Below are positions 10,674-21,979 of a stretch of DNA of 64,000 nucleotides, piece after piece. The notes below the pieces were generated by a model. That model was given only the letters and a program-made list of their open reading frames with translations. It did no database searches and was not told where the DNA came from. Both the position numbers and the translations under genes were made by a program. Where the stretch lies: the NCBI RefSeq assembly GCF_036898095.1, contig NC_090735.1:7770661-7834660 (forward strand), given 5' to 3'. Position 1 is the stretch's first letter, and every line of letters starts with the position of its first letter. This stretch comes from Palaemon carinicauda (lineage: Eukaryota; Arthropoda; Malacostraca; Decapoda; Palaemonidae).

Positions 10674-12670
10674 CTGTCGGGCTTCCGGCAAGACCTACTA
10701 ATACGCTGTTACTAACTGGATTTGTTTTCACAACTATTTGGTGAAGTACACTATTCTAGTTTTGAGCTTTCGCTATGCAGGTGTTTTATCTTCATCTCAA
10801 AACTTGAACTCGTTTTGGATAGATTTAATTATGGTGACAAAGAGAGTATGGACTCTCTTTCACTTTTAAATGGCCGACCCTTCCCTTAGACGGAAGTGTG
10901 TTTAGGTTTTTAGTAATTTTGCTTAACACGTTATAGATCTATATATTTTATATCTCTCCGCCTTTATTAGGCCTCTTCGATTAACTTTCCATTTATTATA
11001 AACATATAAAAATAAATTTTTATGTTTTGTTTATATGCGACCTTTCCTGATAGTAGGCGGTCCTTTCTTGGAACCGAAGTTAATCAACGTTGAGCCCGTT
11101 ATATCGTATTTAGCCTTTAAAGAATTTAAAACTTTTTAAATTTAATGTTTTATGAAAGAATTTCTTTGATAGTCTTCGTACTGTTTTCAAAGATGAACTA
11201 ACGTTTAGTTTTTTAGACTACGCAGTTGTTGACGTTCAGGACGTTCAACATGCGCTCTATCGTTACGATAGAGAGAGAGTGTATCACGGTTTCACTTTGC
11301 AGTAAGAGTAAATCGAGTCTGACGTTTCGTTCATTCTTTCTTAGCTTAAATGTTTTAAATTCTAATTTAAAGGAACTTTTTATTTGGAAAACCTTTCAGT
11401 TTTTTCCTTTAGTCAAATAACATGTTTTTTTTTGACGATATATAATTGGGCTCTTCTCTTAGGTGCGAAATCAAGAGAGAAAGAGAGGGAGAGAGAGGAG
11501 AGAAAACGTTCCGTTCAAGCGGGTAACGTTTTTCTCGTGTTACTCTCCTCCCTAGTCGCTGTACGGGGAAGAAGGTAAAACGTTTCTAGGGTTTTATTCT
11601 TGTCCCCAGGCTATGTGCGGTGAGAGATTGTAAACGTAGTTTATTTGAACTAGTGTTTAGTCTCTTTCCCAGCCACTGAATTTTTTATCCTTATATTTGT
11701 TTTCTGTTTTTTGCAAGTATTAATGAGCTGCATTATACGACTGATTTCGCAATTACTACCTTTTAATGAAGGGTAGAATTGCGTGTTTCAGGTAGAAATC
11801 AGTAAAAGTTTCGATTTCAGTGAAATAAGTGCAAAACAGAAAATCGAAGTGATATAAGTGATATGCGCAAAGTGTTACAGTGTTGCGTCCGAGGGTTCGT
11901 CTGTTCATGCCTGTCGTTCACCTAGTCCGGGACCTCTTGCAAGCTCCCAAGCCCAGGGGAGAAGTAATGTCGAACGACTTATGGGTTCGTCAGGCCTTGA
12001 TCAACGAACAGACGTTTCCCTCCGTGGTTTCGGGCGTATCTACCCAAGATCGCCCCACCCACACAAAGACGAGAGAGCCCATTTATTTCTCGTCTGCGGA
12101 AGAGGTTTCTCGTAAGAAACCATGGACCAAGGTCTCGCAGCTTATTAAGCGCAAGTCGGTCCCTTCCGAGCAAGTCCAACGGCCCAGTTGTAGCCACTGG
12201 GTCAGTTCGGACTCGCTGCAGTCTTCCGACGACTGCTCACCTCCTAAGAGAGGCAAAGTGGTACCGCATCAGGCAGTCACACCGTCTGTTGCCGCACCTG
12301 CTCCTGTAGACCCTAGTGGTCTTTGCTGCAGACCATGTAGTCTCAGTTAACGTCATTGATGCGGGACTTTCGTGCGGAGAAGGTTGACACTGCACCAACC
12401 TCTAGCCTACAACCAACACGGTTGTGCGTCCAGTGGACGCTGAGGCGACCTTCTACCGCACTCCAGCTGAGAGTCCCGCCACCCATGCGTTCCAGTGTAC
12501 CCTGCCAGCCGCATGTTGACGTTCAGTAACGCACGGAACCTTCCGTTGACGTTCGCGAGGTACAACAACAGTCTAAGTTGTTTTGTTTTGACGCGGTGCG
12601 TCAACCTCCGCATTCTAGAGTTGTTTTGACTGCTCAGTATAGACAGTCAAAGCAGTCTCGAGTCAACACT

Positions 12671-12888
12671 GTATGTCCTCACGCACCTGTTGTGGTTGAC
12701 AGTTCAGTTGTTGACAGTTCACAGACTGTCAAGCAGTTACATGACGTTGCCTTCTGGTCTGCTACTAATGCACCAGTGCTGTATGTCCTCACGCACCTGT
12801 TGTGGTTGACAGTTCAGTTGTTGACAGTTCACAGACTGTCAAGCAGTTACATGACGTTGCCTTCTGGTCTGCTACTAATGCACCAGTG
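12671..12888. repeat. 110-bp tandem duplication in DIRS-A gag
   Basis: Two head-to-tail copies start at 12671 and 12781 and are nearly identical up to CACCAGTG. Since 110 is not a multiple of three, the duplication breaks the frame. Confidence 0.95.
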
Positions 12889-13600
12889 AGAGACTCACTG
12901 AGATAACCTAGCTTTTATCGGACAAGGTTCCTGTAGATGAGAAAGTGCTGTTCTCCCTCCTACTGATATTCCCTTGAGGACTCTGTCATTTGGAGAGGAG
13001 CCTTAAGCTGCTTAGCCTCCTATGAACTTTAATTAAATCATGATGATTTTTTAAGGATCTTCGTCCGGATCTTGTAACTGCTGCTCCTCGTTCGCCTAAA
13101 CGTCAGAACTTACACTAGGCCTAGCTACTTCGAAGCCGTTGTTTTTAAGCTAGTGCTCTCTCGCTCTCCTAGAGAGCGTTACGTTGGCTAGGCGACTGGT
13201 TTTTGCACCAGGAGGAGTTTTAGGGATACAGCCTTTGATTTCCCTTCTTTAAACTGGCTTATAGAGCGAGAGTCTGATAGGACACGAGAGAAGTTCTCGG
13301 CTTGGGAGTTCATGCCTCTGCCCAGATAGACTTCTCAATTCTGGTAGACTCGCCCTGGCGCCTAGCCAGGAGACGCTCCAAGTTGTTTACAGGTCATCTT
13401 CTCAACTTTTGTCGAGCCTTTGAAGTTTTGCTGTACTATTATGTCACACTCAAGGCTTTCAGGGATGGTAAATGGTTCCGCCTCAGTCGCTAACCCCGTC
13501 TGTTGCCACACCTGCTCCCGTAGACCCTAAATGGGCTTTGCTGCAAGACATGCAGTCCAAGCTTGCGTCCTTGATAGAGGACTTAAATGCGGAGAAGAAC

Positions 13601-13780
13601 CTTCTTGCCAACAACCTTCCAACCGGTTGGTTGTGCGCCCTGTTGACGCTGAGGTAACCTACTCGCGTCTGCCAGTTGAGGTGGTTCCTCCTTCTGGCCA
13701 ACAACCTTCCAACCGGTCGGTTGTGCGCCCTGTTGACGCTGAGGTAACCTACTCGCGTCTGCCAGTTGAGGTGGTTCCTC
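13601..13780. repeat. 90-bp tandem duplication in DIRS-A gag
   Basis: Two copies start at 13601 and 13691. The unit is 30 codons, so the frame is kept; the peptide RPVDAEVTYSRLPVEVVPP occurs twice in the plus-strand frame. Confidence 0.95.
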
Positions 13781-13857
13781 CACCGATGCGACCCAGTGTG
13801 GATTGCCAGTCGCACGTTGACGTTAAGCGACGCTCGGAGGTGGTTGTTGACGTTCAG

Positions 13858-13937
13858 GACGTTCAACAACCAGCAGAGGTGACTTGTTGTGACGCAGGAC
13901 GTTCAACAACCAGCAGAGGTGACTTGTTGTGACGCAG
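13858..13937. repeat. 40-bp tandem duplication in DIRS-A gag
   Basis: GTTCAACAACCAGCAGAGGT occurs at 13861 and again at 13901. The 40-bp period shifts the reading frame. Confidence 0.93.
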
Positions 13938-14487
13938 TGCGTCAACCTCAGCAACCCGGTAGGGTGTTGACTGCACAACCCAGACAGTCTAGACAGTTTC
14001 GGGTTGACGCTGTACTTCCTCGCGCACCCATGGTTGTTGACAGTTCACAGACTGTGCAGCAGTGCCCTGATATTGCGTCCGGCTCCGTCACGCATCAACC
14101 AGTGCGACCGGATTCAGCGAGTCAGACGTTGCCCACTCCGTTGCCGTTTCCTCATCAGTTTCGGATGAGGAACCCTCTGATGAGGACGTTGCTGAACAAG
14201 ACGATCAGCCCCCAGCCCTGCTATCCATCCAGAAGATGCTGAAGAAGGAACGCTGCCCAGTCAGGCTGTGGATGAGTCTGGTAGGGACACTGTCATCCGT
14301 GGATCAATTTGTGTCACTAGGAAGACTACACCTCCGTCCTCTTCTATACCATCTAGCTTTTCACTGGAAAAAGGACAAGACGCTAGAAGCGGTCTCGATC
14401 CCGGTTTCCGGAAAGATAAAGTCTTGTCTGACTTGGTGAAAGGACTATATCAACCTTAGAGAGGGTCTTCCCCTGACTGTTCAGACT

Positions 14488-15300
14488 CCCAACCACGTTC
14501 TCTTCTCGGACGCATCGGACGTAGACTGGGGTGCGACATTAGACGGTAGGGAATGCTCGGGAATATGGAACTCGAGTCAAAGGACAATGCATTTCAACTG
14601 CTAGGAGCTACTGGCAGTACGTCTGACCTGGAAAAGCTTCAGGTCTCTCCTTCAAGGCAAAGTGGTGGAGGTGAACTCGGACAACACCACGGCTTTGGCG
14701 TACATCTCCAAGCAAGGAGGGACCTACTCTCTGACATTGTACGAGATCGCAAGGGACCTCCTCACCTGGTCAAAAGGTCTAGACATATCACTAGTAACGA
14801 GGTTCATCCAAGGCAACTTGAATGTCATGGCAGATTGTCTCAGTCGGAAGGGACAAATAATTCCAACAGAATGGACCCTCCACAAGGATGTATGCAAGAG
14901 ACTTTGGGCCACCTGGGGCCAGCCAACCATAGATCTCTTCGCAACCTCGATGACCAAGAGGCTCCCAATTTTTTGCTCACCAATCCCGGACCCAGCAGCA
15001 GTTCATATAGATGCCTTTCTTCTAGATTGGTCACATCTAGAGCTATATGCATTCCCTCCATTCAAGATTGTCAACAAGGTACTGCAGAAGTTCGCCTCTC
15101 ACGAAGGGACAAGGTTGACGCTAGTTGCTTCCCTCTGGCTCGCGAGAGAAGGGCTCACCGAGGTACTTCGATGGCCAGTAGACGTTCCCAGAACACTTCC
15201 CCTAAGGGTGGACCTTCTACGTCAGCCACGCGTAAAGAAGGTACACCAAGGCCTCCACGCTCTTCGTCTGACTGCCTTCAGACTATCGAAAGACTCTCGA
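14488..15300 (+). pseudogene. DIRS-A RNase H and methylase-like domain
   Basis: From 14491 the frame reads NHVLFSDASDVDWGAT (RNase H first Asp). After an in-frame TAG inside the otherwise conserved LELLAVRL block it continues VEVNSDNTTALAYISKQGG and FIQGNLNVMADCLSR (later RNase H acidic residues). A DLFATSMTKRLPIF and YAFPPF region follows, matching the DIRS methylase-like domain. The last part overlaps the recombinase frame at about 15180-15440, the usual DIRS arrangement. The RT that should precede it is missing. Confidence 0.8.
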
Positions 15301-16331
15301 GAGCTAGAGGCTTTTCGAAGGAGGCAGCCAGAGCGATTGCTAGAGCAAGGAGAACATCCACCCTTAGAGTCTACCAATCGAAGTGGGAAATCTTCCGAAA
15401 CTGGTGCAAGTCAGTATCCGTATCCTCGACCAGTACCTCTGTAACTCAAATAGCTGACTTTCTCTTATATCTGAGGAAAGAACGATCTCTTTCAGCTCCC
15501 ACTATCAAGGGTTACAGAAGCATGTTGGCATCAGTCTTCCGTCACAGAGGCTTAGATCTTTCCAACAATAAAGATCTACAGGACCTCCTTAAGTCTTTTG
15601 AGACCACGAAGGAGCGTCGTTTGGTTACACCTGGTTGGAATTTAGACGTGGTACTAAGATTCCTTATGTCAGACAGGTTCGAACCGCTACAATCAGCCTC
15701 CCTGAAAGATCTCACCTTAAAGACTCTTTTCCTGATATGCTTAGCCACAGCTAAAAGAGTCAGTGAGATTCATGCCTTCAGCAAGAACATCGGATTCTCA
15801 TCCGAAATGGCTACATGTTCTACAACTTGGTTTTCTAGCCAAACACGAGCTGCCTTCTCGGCCTTGACCAATATCGTTCGATATTCCAAACTTATCGTAT
15901 GGTTGGAAATGAACTAGAAAGAGTCTTATGTCCTGTAAGAGCTCTTAAGTTCTATTTAAAAACCTTTACGAGGCCCGTCTGAAGCTTTATGGTGTTCAGT
16001 TAAGAATCCATCTTTGCCTATGTCAAAGAATGCTTTATCCTATTTTATCAGACTGTTAATACGAGAAGCTCATTCCCATCTGAATGAGGAAGACCAAGCT
16101 TTGCTGAAGGTAAGGACACACGAAGTTAGAGCTGTCGCAACTTCCGTGGCCTTTAAACAAAATAGATCTCTGCAAAGTATAATCGACGCAACCTATTGGA
16201 AAAGCAAATCAGTGTTCGCGTCTTTTTATCTTAAGAATGTCCAGTCTCTTTACGAGAACTGCTACACTCTGGGACCATTCGTAGCAACGAGTGCAGTAGT
16301 GGATGAGGGCTCAACCACTACAATTCCCTAA
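15180..16331 (+). pseudogene. DIRS-A tyrosine recombinase, frameshifted
   Basis: The first part (in the frame 14553-15917) gives RGFSKEAARAIARARR, LRVYQSKWEIFRNWCKS, STIKGYRS-like TIKGYRSMLASVFRHRGL and ATAKRVSEIHAF (first catalytic Arg). Compared with DIRS-B the frame is lost near 15815, and the stop at 15917 follows. The C-terminal part resumes at 16014 and retains THEVRAVATS (His-x-x-Arg), YWKSKSVFASFYL (Trp and Tyr) and TLGPFVAT. So all catalytic motifs survive at DNA level but not in one frame. Confidence 0.85.
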
Positions 16332-16735
16332 TTCCATAACCTTTTTAATCTTTCTCTTGAAATGTTTTATTATTGTTTTTGGGTTGTACGGAAGGCTAAG
16401 AAGCCTTTCGCATCCTACTTGATTTGGCGGGTGGTCAAAGTCATTTCTTGAGAAGCGCCTAGATTAGAGGTTTTGATGAGGTCCTGTTGTATGGGTTGCA
16501 ACCCTTGATACTTCAGATCCTAGGGGTCGCTCAGCATCCTAAGAGGATCGCGAGGCTCCGTAAGGAAGACGTACTTAAAAAGGCAGAGTAATTGTTCAAG
16601 TCGACTTCCTTACCAGGTACTTATTTATTTTATGTTTGTTATTTTGAATAACTGCTAAAATGAAATACAAAATACTTAGCTCATAATAAAGTAAACATGT
16701 AATGCTGGTCTCTACCCACCCCCCTGGGTGTGAAT
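16332..16735. other. DIRS-A 3' untranslated region
   Basis: Non-coding stretch between the recombinase stop and the internal complementary region. A comparable segment follows the recombinase in B and D. No ORF or polyadenylation signal could be assigned with confidence. Confidence 0.5.
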
Positions 16736-16832
16736 CAGCTTATATGATCACCGGCTAAGTTTAATATTGAAAAATGTTATTTTTATTAATAAAATAAATT
16801 TTTGAATATACTTACCCGGTGATCATATATTA
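16736..16832. repeat. DIRS-A internal complementary region
   Basis: The reverse complement of this block equals the right outer end (CCGGGTAAGTATATTC ... ATTAATAAAAATAACAT) joined to the left outer end (TTTCAATATTAAACTTAGCC). This is the DIRS hallmark: it can template completion and circle closure of the cDNA. Confidence 0.9.
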
Positions 16833-16875
16833 AAGGACCCTCCCTTCCTCCCCAATAGAGACCCAGTGGACCGAG

Positions 16876-17071
16876 GAGAAAATTGGTTCTTTGTTTACTT
16901 GGAGTACTAAGTACCTGCTCGACAGATGGCGCTGTTGATGTACACCCCCACCTGCATAGCGATCGCTGGCGTATTTTGACCTTAGGTTTTTCTGTCGAGC
17001 AACAGAGTTGCAGCTTATATGATCACCGGGTAAGTATATTCAAAAATTTATTTTATTAATAAAAATAACAT
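16876..17071 (+). repeat. DIRS-A right inverted terminal repeat and outer end
   Basis: Inverse of 10501-10673, followed by the right outer end, which stops at about 17071. The next base belongs to DIRS-B's left repeat. Confidence 0.9.
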
Positions 17072-17172
17072 AATTCGAAACTCGCGCCAACCGCCAGTTG
17101 GATAGCCAGGTGTACCACCCCTGCACCCTAGCGAGGTACCTGGGAACCATTCCAGTGACCCTCATATATTCC
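17072..17172 (+). repeat. DIRS-B left inverted terminal repeat (outer part missing)
   Basis: AATTCGAAACTCGCGCCAAC onward is the reverse complement of 22487-22588. The outer part that should precede it is replaced by the right end of DIRS-A. Confidence 0.9.
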
Positions 17173-17362
17173 CTGCCGTCGCTACTGGCGACACGTGAAT
17201 TCTACTCCGTCATTACTGATCGTTTTTTTGGTGAAGTACAAATCTTTGGTTATTGACTCCCGCTTGTTTTTGATCTCGCTTTGGATATTTCTTTCTTGAT
17301 TTTGTTTGGATTAGCTGATTTTTGACCTTTGCTTGTCTGAATTCTCTTAAATTTTTCAAAAT

Positions 17363-20298
17363 GGCCACCCCCCCATAACTTTTAGGTTTTGTGTGACTAG
17401 TGGGTGTAAGACCTGTATGGCTAAAGCCTCTCATGACCCCCATTCTCTCTGTGTTGCATGTAGGGGTAAAGAGTGTGATTTAGGTGATCGCTGTGACGAA
17501 TGTGTTTTGCTTTCAGAGCATGAATGGATTGAGTTTGATAGATACAGACATAAACTCAAAAGGGATAGATTGAGGCGTAGTTCTTCTCTCTCATCTAGAG
17601 ATATTTCCTCCTCCCATGTCATTAATCCTATTCCTTCACCTGTAGTGGTAGATCCTGATCCCACTATTGCAATTGCTAATGAACCTTCAATAAAAGATAT
17701 GTTAGTGGGGATTCAAGCTCTCGGCGCTAAAGTTGAATCTTTGGCTGCGGACAGGACACAGTTGATATCCGATGTGCGTCTATTAAAAGGTGAAGGTGCA
17801 AGTGTAAGTGCAGTGAAGTTGAGTGCAGTGGAGGGTGCGCCTGCTCGTGTCTGTCGTCCTCCTAGTCCTAGACCTCTTCCAAGCTCCCCAACCCCTGGGA
17901 GAAGGAATATCGAAAGGCGAAAGGAGACGAGAGGCTTTATCAAACGAGCAGACGTCCCCTCGAATGTACCTGTGGGCGCCTCCCAGGACGTTCGCCCTCA
18001 CCATCGGAAAGGTGAGGTTAAGTGTTTTTCGTCGTCTTCGGATGACCCCTTGCCTAAAAGAGGCTGGAAGCTCGCTTTCAGACCTCTTAAGAGGTCCTAT
18101 GATACGGCCTATCGACGTCCTGCTAGTTCAAAACCTGGATGCAGTCACTGGGATTCTCCAGAGCCTTTTGAAAGCCCCCCGACCAAACGTCCTTTTAGAA
18201 CGCTGGACGTTTCCAAGGATCCTTCTGTGCACTCAGGACCAGGCTTTACCTCTTTCCAAGCTCCCAAGTAGCCTTCAGACTGGATTTCGCCTTCTAGGCA
18301 CTCTGTTCGGTTTAGCGGTGAGGAGAACGTTATGACTTCATCACCATTTTCACAACGTTCGGATCCTAACTTTGTAATTCTTCAAGACATGCAAAGCAGG
18401 CTCTCATCCTTTATGCAATCATACCAGCGCAGCGACAAATCTCATATCAGCGGTCGTGATCGGAGCAGCGAACCAGGACGTGTTTCCGAGCGCCCTCGTA
18501 ATCGGGGATTGAAGCTTCCTGCTAGCTGCTACGAACGGCCTTTAGGAAGAGATCGTGATCGTTCTCCTAAGTCCGCAGTCCTCGGTTCTTTTATTGAACG
18601 CGATCGAGACTGTGTGCCCGTGCATTCTTCTAAGAAAGACGTCGGACGTCCTGTTAAACAGGTTATTGAACGTCCTTGCGAACGGGTTACCGATCGTCCT
18701 GTTATTCAGCCTTATGTTAGTTCTTTGGATAATTCTTTTGAACGTCCTTCGACTCAGGCTTCTGGACTTCCTACTGAACTGGCTGCCGATCCTCCTTCGG
18801 TTCAGGCTGCCGAACGTCCTTGCAAACAGGCTACCGAACGTCCTTTTAAACAGGTTGCCAAACGTCCTATCATTCAGGAAGTTTCTCTCTCCGCCAATTA
18901 TTTTAGTGAGCGCCCTTCAGGTCGCGTTTCCGGGAAGATTACACTTGAACGAGTCGCTGAAAAACAAGCGGTTCGTAGTACCGATCGCTTGTCAGCAGTT
19001 GACGGCAAGCGTGTTTCTGAATATGATCCTGAACGTCCTATCCCTTGTCATATTTCGGATGTTAGTTTGGATTACGGTGAGGAGGCTTATTCTTTTCAAG
19101 ACATCGATGTGGTTCATGTACAGGATCTTCTCGTCTCCAATCGAGCTGATCACGAGCGTTCAGATGAGCCGCACGCGACTCTGCCGCCTGTTACTGTTTG
19201 CAATGAGCCTATTTCTATTGCGGTTGGCACTCAGGATTTTTCTGAAATTGATACCGCTCTTAATCCTACTGCTCCCGGAGGAACGTCGCTAGAGAAGGAA
19301 GTATAATCCAAGCTTTCTCCTTTGGAGTTTGATGACGTTTCAGAAGACGAGGACTCTGTTTCTTTCCGTCACTCTGCCGATCTTAAAAAACTTAATGAGA
19401 GTTTTTACGGAAGAGTTTAAGGACTTTTTTGTGCCTATAGCTCCGCGTTCGCCCCCGTCTTGAGTTTACTCTAGGCAAAGCCTCTAAGAAAGCCCGCTTT
19501 ACTAAGAGGGTACTGTCGCGTTCGTCCAAGAGAGCTCTTAAATTAATGGGTGACTGGTTACAGTCTAAGAAGGCCTTAGGAAAGACGTCTTTTTCCTTTC
19601 CTCCAGCTAGACTGGCTTCGAGGTCGAGCATCTGGTACGAGACGGGAGAAGTTCTCGGCTTGGGGATTCCTGCCTCTGCCCAGGGAGATTTCTCAAGCCT
19701 CGTAGACGCTCCTCGTCGGTCGGCCATGAGAAACACCAAAATTTTTTGGTCTACTTCAGAAATGGACCACCTTCTCAAAGGAATTTTTCGAGCCTTTGAA
19801 GTTTTTAACTTCCTAGACTGGACACTTGGGGCCTTGGGTAAAAAAGTTGAGACTTTTAAAGAGGGGGATACCTCTGCCCTGGTCCATATGATGTTGTGCA
19901 TGGACAAAGACTTGAGGGATGGCTCTAATGAACTGGCAGCTCTTTTTTCCGCAGGTATCCTTAAGAAAAGAGATCAACTTTGCTCTTTTCTTTCGCCGGG
20001 GGTGACTCCCTTCCAGAAGTTCGAACTTTTATATGCACCTCTTTCTCCATTACTGTTTCCGCAAGAACTTATCAGGGAGATCTCTTCAGCTTTAGCTCAG
20101 AAGGCTACTCAGGATCTTGTCTCCAAGACTGCTAGAAAGGCTTTGCCTCCCTCTTTTACCAGCCGCAAGCCTAAGGAAGATACTTTTCCCAAGTTTTCCC
20201 AGCCCTTTCGAGGAAGATCTTCCAGCAGGAGTAGCTCCAGACCTGATGCTAGAAGGAGTAAGAGAAGAGGTTTCAGAGCAGGGCGAAACAGAGTCTGA
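17363..20298 (+). pseudogene. DIRS-B gag-like protein, interrupted
   Basis: The N-terminal part has a cysteine/histidine module: CKTC, then HDPHSLCVACRGKECD and RCDEC, which fits a zinc-binding domain shared with DIRS-C and D. It is followed by basic and Ser/Pro-rich sequence, a region rich in ERP repeats (about 18640-18910), and a conserved C-terminal block (19546-20298: TGEVLGLGIPASAQGDFSSL, then an RS-rich basic tail). Breaks are a likely one-base change in the C7 run at 17368-17374, which separates an ATG (17361) from the frame, an in-frame TAG at 18269, a TAA at 19304 and a frameshift near 19420. The role (particle-like or nucleic-acid-binding) is inferred from position. Confidence 0.75.
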
Positions 20299-21979
20299 CT
20301 GCTTTCGCCTTCAGGCAGTGGGTGCCAGACTAATCAAATTCTGGCAAGCGTGGGAGAAGAGAGGGGCAGATATCTCTGTACGAGACGTCAAAGAATCTCC
20401 TGATGTGGGCAAGAGAGAGGAACGTTATACTTCTCACGCGATTCATTCAAGGGGAGAAAAACGTTATGGCAGACAGTCTCAGCAGACGGAATCAGATCCT
20501 TCCAACAGAGCGGACCCTCAACCTTCATGTGTGCAAGAGCCTGTGGCGTCTTTGGGGTCGCCCTTGCATAGACCTTTTCGCAACCTCAAAGACGGAGAGG
20601 TTAGAGGCGTATTGCTCCCCTGTTCTGGATCCAGAAGCAGTCCACATAGACGCTTTTCTATTGGACTGGTCCAATCTAGATCTCTACGCCTTCCCGCCTT
20701 ACAAGATCCTGTACAGAGTAATACAGAAATTTGTGACATCCAAAGGAACCAGGATGACCCTAGTGGCTCCCTATTGGCCGTCAAGAGAATGGTTCACAGA
20801 GGTACTGGAATGGGTGATAGACACCCAAAGAATTCTTCCTCTAAGAGCAGATCTACTCAGACAACCCCACTTGGAAAGATTGCATCAAAATCTCTACGCT
20901 CTTCAGCTGACTGCCTTCAGACTATCGAGAGACTCGCTAGATCTAGAGGCTTTTCGAAGGAGGCAGCTCAAGCTATTGCGAGAGCAAGAAGGACTTCAAC
21001 CATCAAGGTCTATCAATCTAAGTGGAAGGTTTTCAGAGAGTGGTGTAGAGTCAACTCTCTTTCCTCATCCAGTACCTCTGTAGCTCAAATTGCAGATTTC
21101 CTGCTATATCTTCGAAGGAAGTGCAATTTCTCCTCTTCTACTATTAAAGGCTATAGGAGTATGTTAGCTACTGTGTTTAGGCATAAAAACCTTGACCTCT
21201 CTGGCAATAAGGATCTGCAAGAGCTTCTCAAGTCTTTCGAGACTTCAAAACGATGGAACCAAGATTCTCCAGCCTGGAATCTGGATATTGTTTTGAAGTA
21301 TCTCATGAGCGACAGGTTTGAGCCGCTGGGTTCAACTGCCTTGAAAGACCTCACTATGAAGACTTTATTTTTGGTCAGTCTTGCGACAGCCAAAAGAGTG
21401 AGCGAGATTCATGCGTTTAGCAAAAACGTTAGATTTCGTAATGGTAAAGCTGTCTGTTCCTTGCAATTAGGCTTTCTTGCCAAAAATGAACGCCCTTCTC
21501 AGCCTTGGCCCAAAGCATTCGAGATTCCAAATCTTGCGGATCTGGTTGGAGATGAGGTAGAAAGAGTCTTATGCCCAGTTAGAGCTCTAAGATGCTACTT
21601 GGAGAGAACAAAAGACTTACGAGGCAAGTCTGAATCGTTGTGGTGTTCAGTCAAGAAGGCCTCTTTACAGATGTCTAAAAATGCCTTGTCATATTTTGTC
21701 AGGCTTTTGATTAAGGAAGCTCATATTCATTGTAATGAATTAGACCTTGGACTTTTAAAGGTCAAGTCTCATGAAGTCAGAGCTGTGGCAACGTCGGCAG
21801 TATTCAGGCAGAACAGATCTCTACAAAGCATAATGGACACGACCTTCTGGAGGAGCAAATCCGTGTTCGCGTCATATTTGAAAGGTGTTCAGACTTGTTA
21901 TGAGGACTGTTTCACTCTGGGTCCATTCGTAGCAGCGAGTGCAATAGTGGGTGAAGGATCCACCACTATGTTCCCATAA
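20117..21979 (+). CDS. DIRS-B tyrosine recombinase
   Basis: A 620-codon frame without stops. The recombinase proper begins at about residue 245. The core-binding part has RGFSKEAAQAIARARR, IKVYQSKWKVFREWC and STIKGYRSMLATVFRHKNL. The catalytic part has Arg427 (ATAKRVSEIH), His552 and Arg555 (SHEVRAVATS), Trp578 (TFWRSKSVF) and the nucleophile Tyr587 (ASYLKGV). In DIRS elements this enzyme integrates the circular cDNA without target-site duplication. The first 245 codons overlap other frames and the RT deletion, so the natural start is uncertain. All catalytic positions are intact although the RT is gone. Confidence 0.87.
   Translation: MSPRLLERLCLPLLPAASLRKILFPSFPSPFEEDLPAGVAPDLMLEGVREEVSEQGETESDCFRLQAVGARLIKFWQAWEKRGADISVRDVKESPDVGKREERYTSHAIHSRGEKRYGRQSQQTESDPSNRADPQPSCVQEPVASLGSPLHRPFRNLKDGEVRGVLLPCSGSRSSPHRRFSIGLVQSRSLRLPALQDPVQSNTEICDIQRNQDDPSGSLLAVKRMVHRGTGMGDRHPKNSSSKSRSTQTTPLGKIASKSLRSSADCLQTIERLARSRGFSKEAAQAIARARRTSTIKVYQSKWKVFREWCRVNSLSSSSTSVAQIADFLLYLRRKCNFSSSTIKGYRSMLATVFRHKNLDLSGNKDLQELLKSFETSKRWNQDSPAWNLDIVLKYLMSDRFEPLGSTALKDLTMKTLFLVSLATAKRVSEIHAFSKNVRFRNGKAVCSLQLGFLAKNERPSQPWPKAFEIPNLADLVGDEVERVLCPVRALRCYLERTKDLRGKSESLWCSVKKASLQMSKNALSYFVRLLIKEAHIHCNELDLGLLKVKSHEVRAVATSAVFRQNRSLQSIMDTTFWRSKSVFASYLKGVQTCYEDCFTLGPFVAASAIVGEGSTTMFP
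20300..20400 (+). pseudogene. DIRS-B reverse transcriptase, N-terminal stub only
   Basis: AVGARLIKFWQAWEKRGADI matches the usual entry into DIRS RT, where an AVGGRL..F...W block precedes the polymerase. Soon after, the sequence jumps into the end of RNase H (ILLTRFIQGEKNVMADSLSR, from 20422). No YLDD or DLKDAYF motif is present, so the polymerase core has been deleted. Confidence 0.72.
20403..21083 (+). pseudogene. DIRS-B RNase H tail and methylase-like domain
   Basis: Starts within RNase H at FIQGEKNVMADSLSRR, then DLFATSKTERLEAYCSPVLD, HIDAFLLDWSNLDLYAFPPY and RMTLVAPYWPSREWF. The DLFA and AFPP motifs mark the adenine-methylase-like domain that DIRS elements carry between RNase H and recombinase. 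The N-terminal half of RNase H is gone. The frame overlaps the recombinase ORF. Confidence 0.8.

Larger units (their letters stand above)
11850..14460 (+). pseudogene. DIRS-A gag remnants, rearranged
   Basis: Blocks similar to the DIRS-B gag are scattered over several frames. SSVHACRSPSPGPLASS (about 11895) corresponds to ARVCRPPSPRPLPSS of B. GCSHW-like SCSHWVSSDSLQSSDD is near 12187. PVDPKWALLQDMQSKLASLI (about 13520) corresponds to the B block ending LQDMQSRLSSFM. The N-terminal cysteine module seen in B, C and D is not found. Three local tandem duplications (110, 90 and 40 bp) and many stops show that this gag is dead. The product would be the DIRS particle-like protein. Confidence 0.7.
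10499..17071 (+). mobile_element. DIRS-like retrotransposon A (RT-deleted, decayed)
   Basis: About 6.6 kb bounded by inverted terminal repeats (10501-10673 and 16876-17071). An internal complementary region (16736-16832) holds the complement of both outer ends joined. In order inside are gag remnants, the RNase H and methylase-like domain, and a frameshifted tyrosine recombinase. No RT core (xLDLKDAYF or YLDD) is found between gag and RNase H, so about 1 kb has been lost; part of gag is duplicated there. It belongs to the same lineage as DIRS-B, shown by near-matching outer ends and proteins. It ends exactly where DIRS-B's retained left repeat starts. Confidence 0.88.

Noticed and set aside
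14160..14220. A second hammerhead core (CTGATGAGGACG at about 14176)
   Set aside because: No matching GAA and no stem I partner; it lies in gag coding sequence.
17020..17050. 5' splice donor GGTAAGTAT in the right ends of DIRS-A and B
   Set aside because: A perfect donor match, but it is part of a conserved inverted repeat also present on the other strand; no acceptor or transcript evidence links it to splicing.
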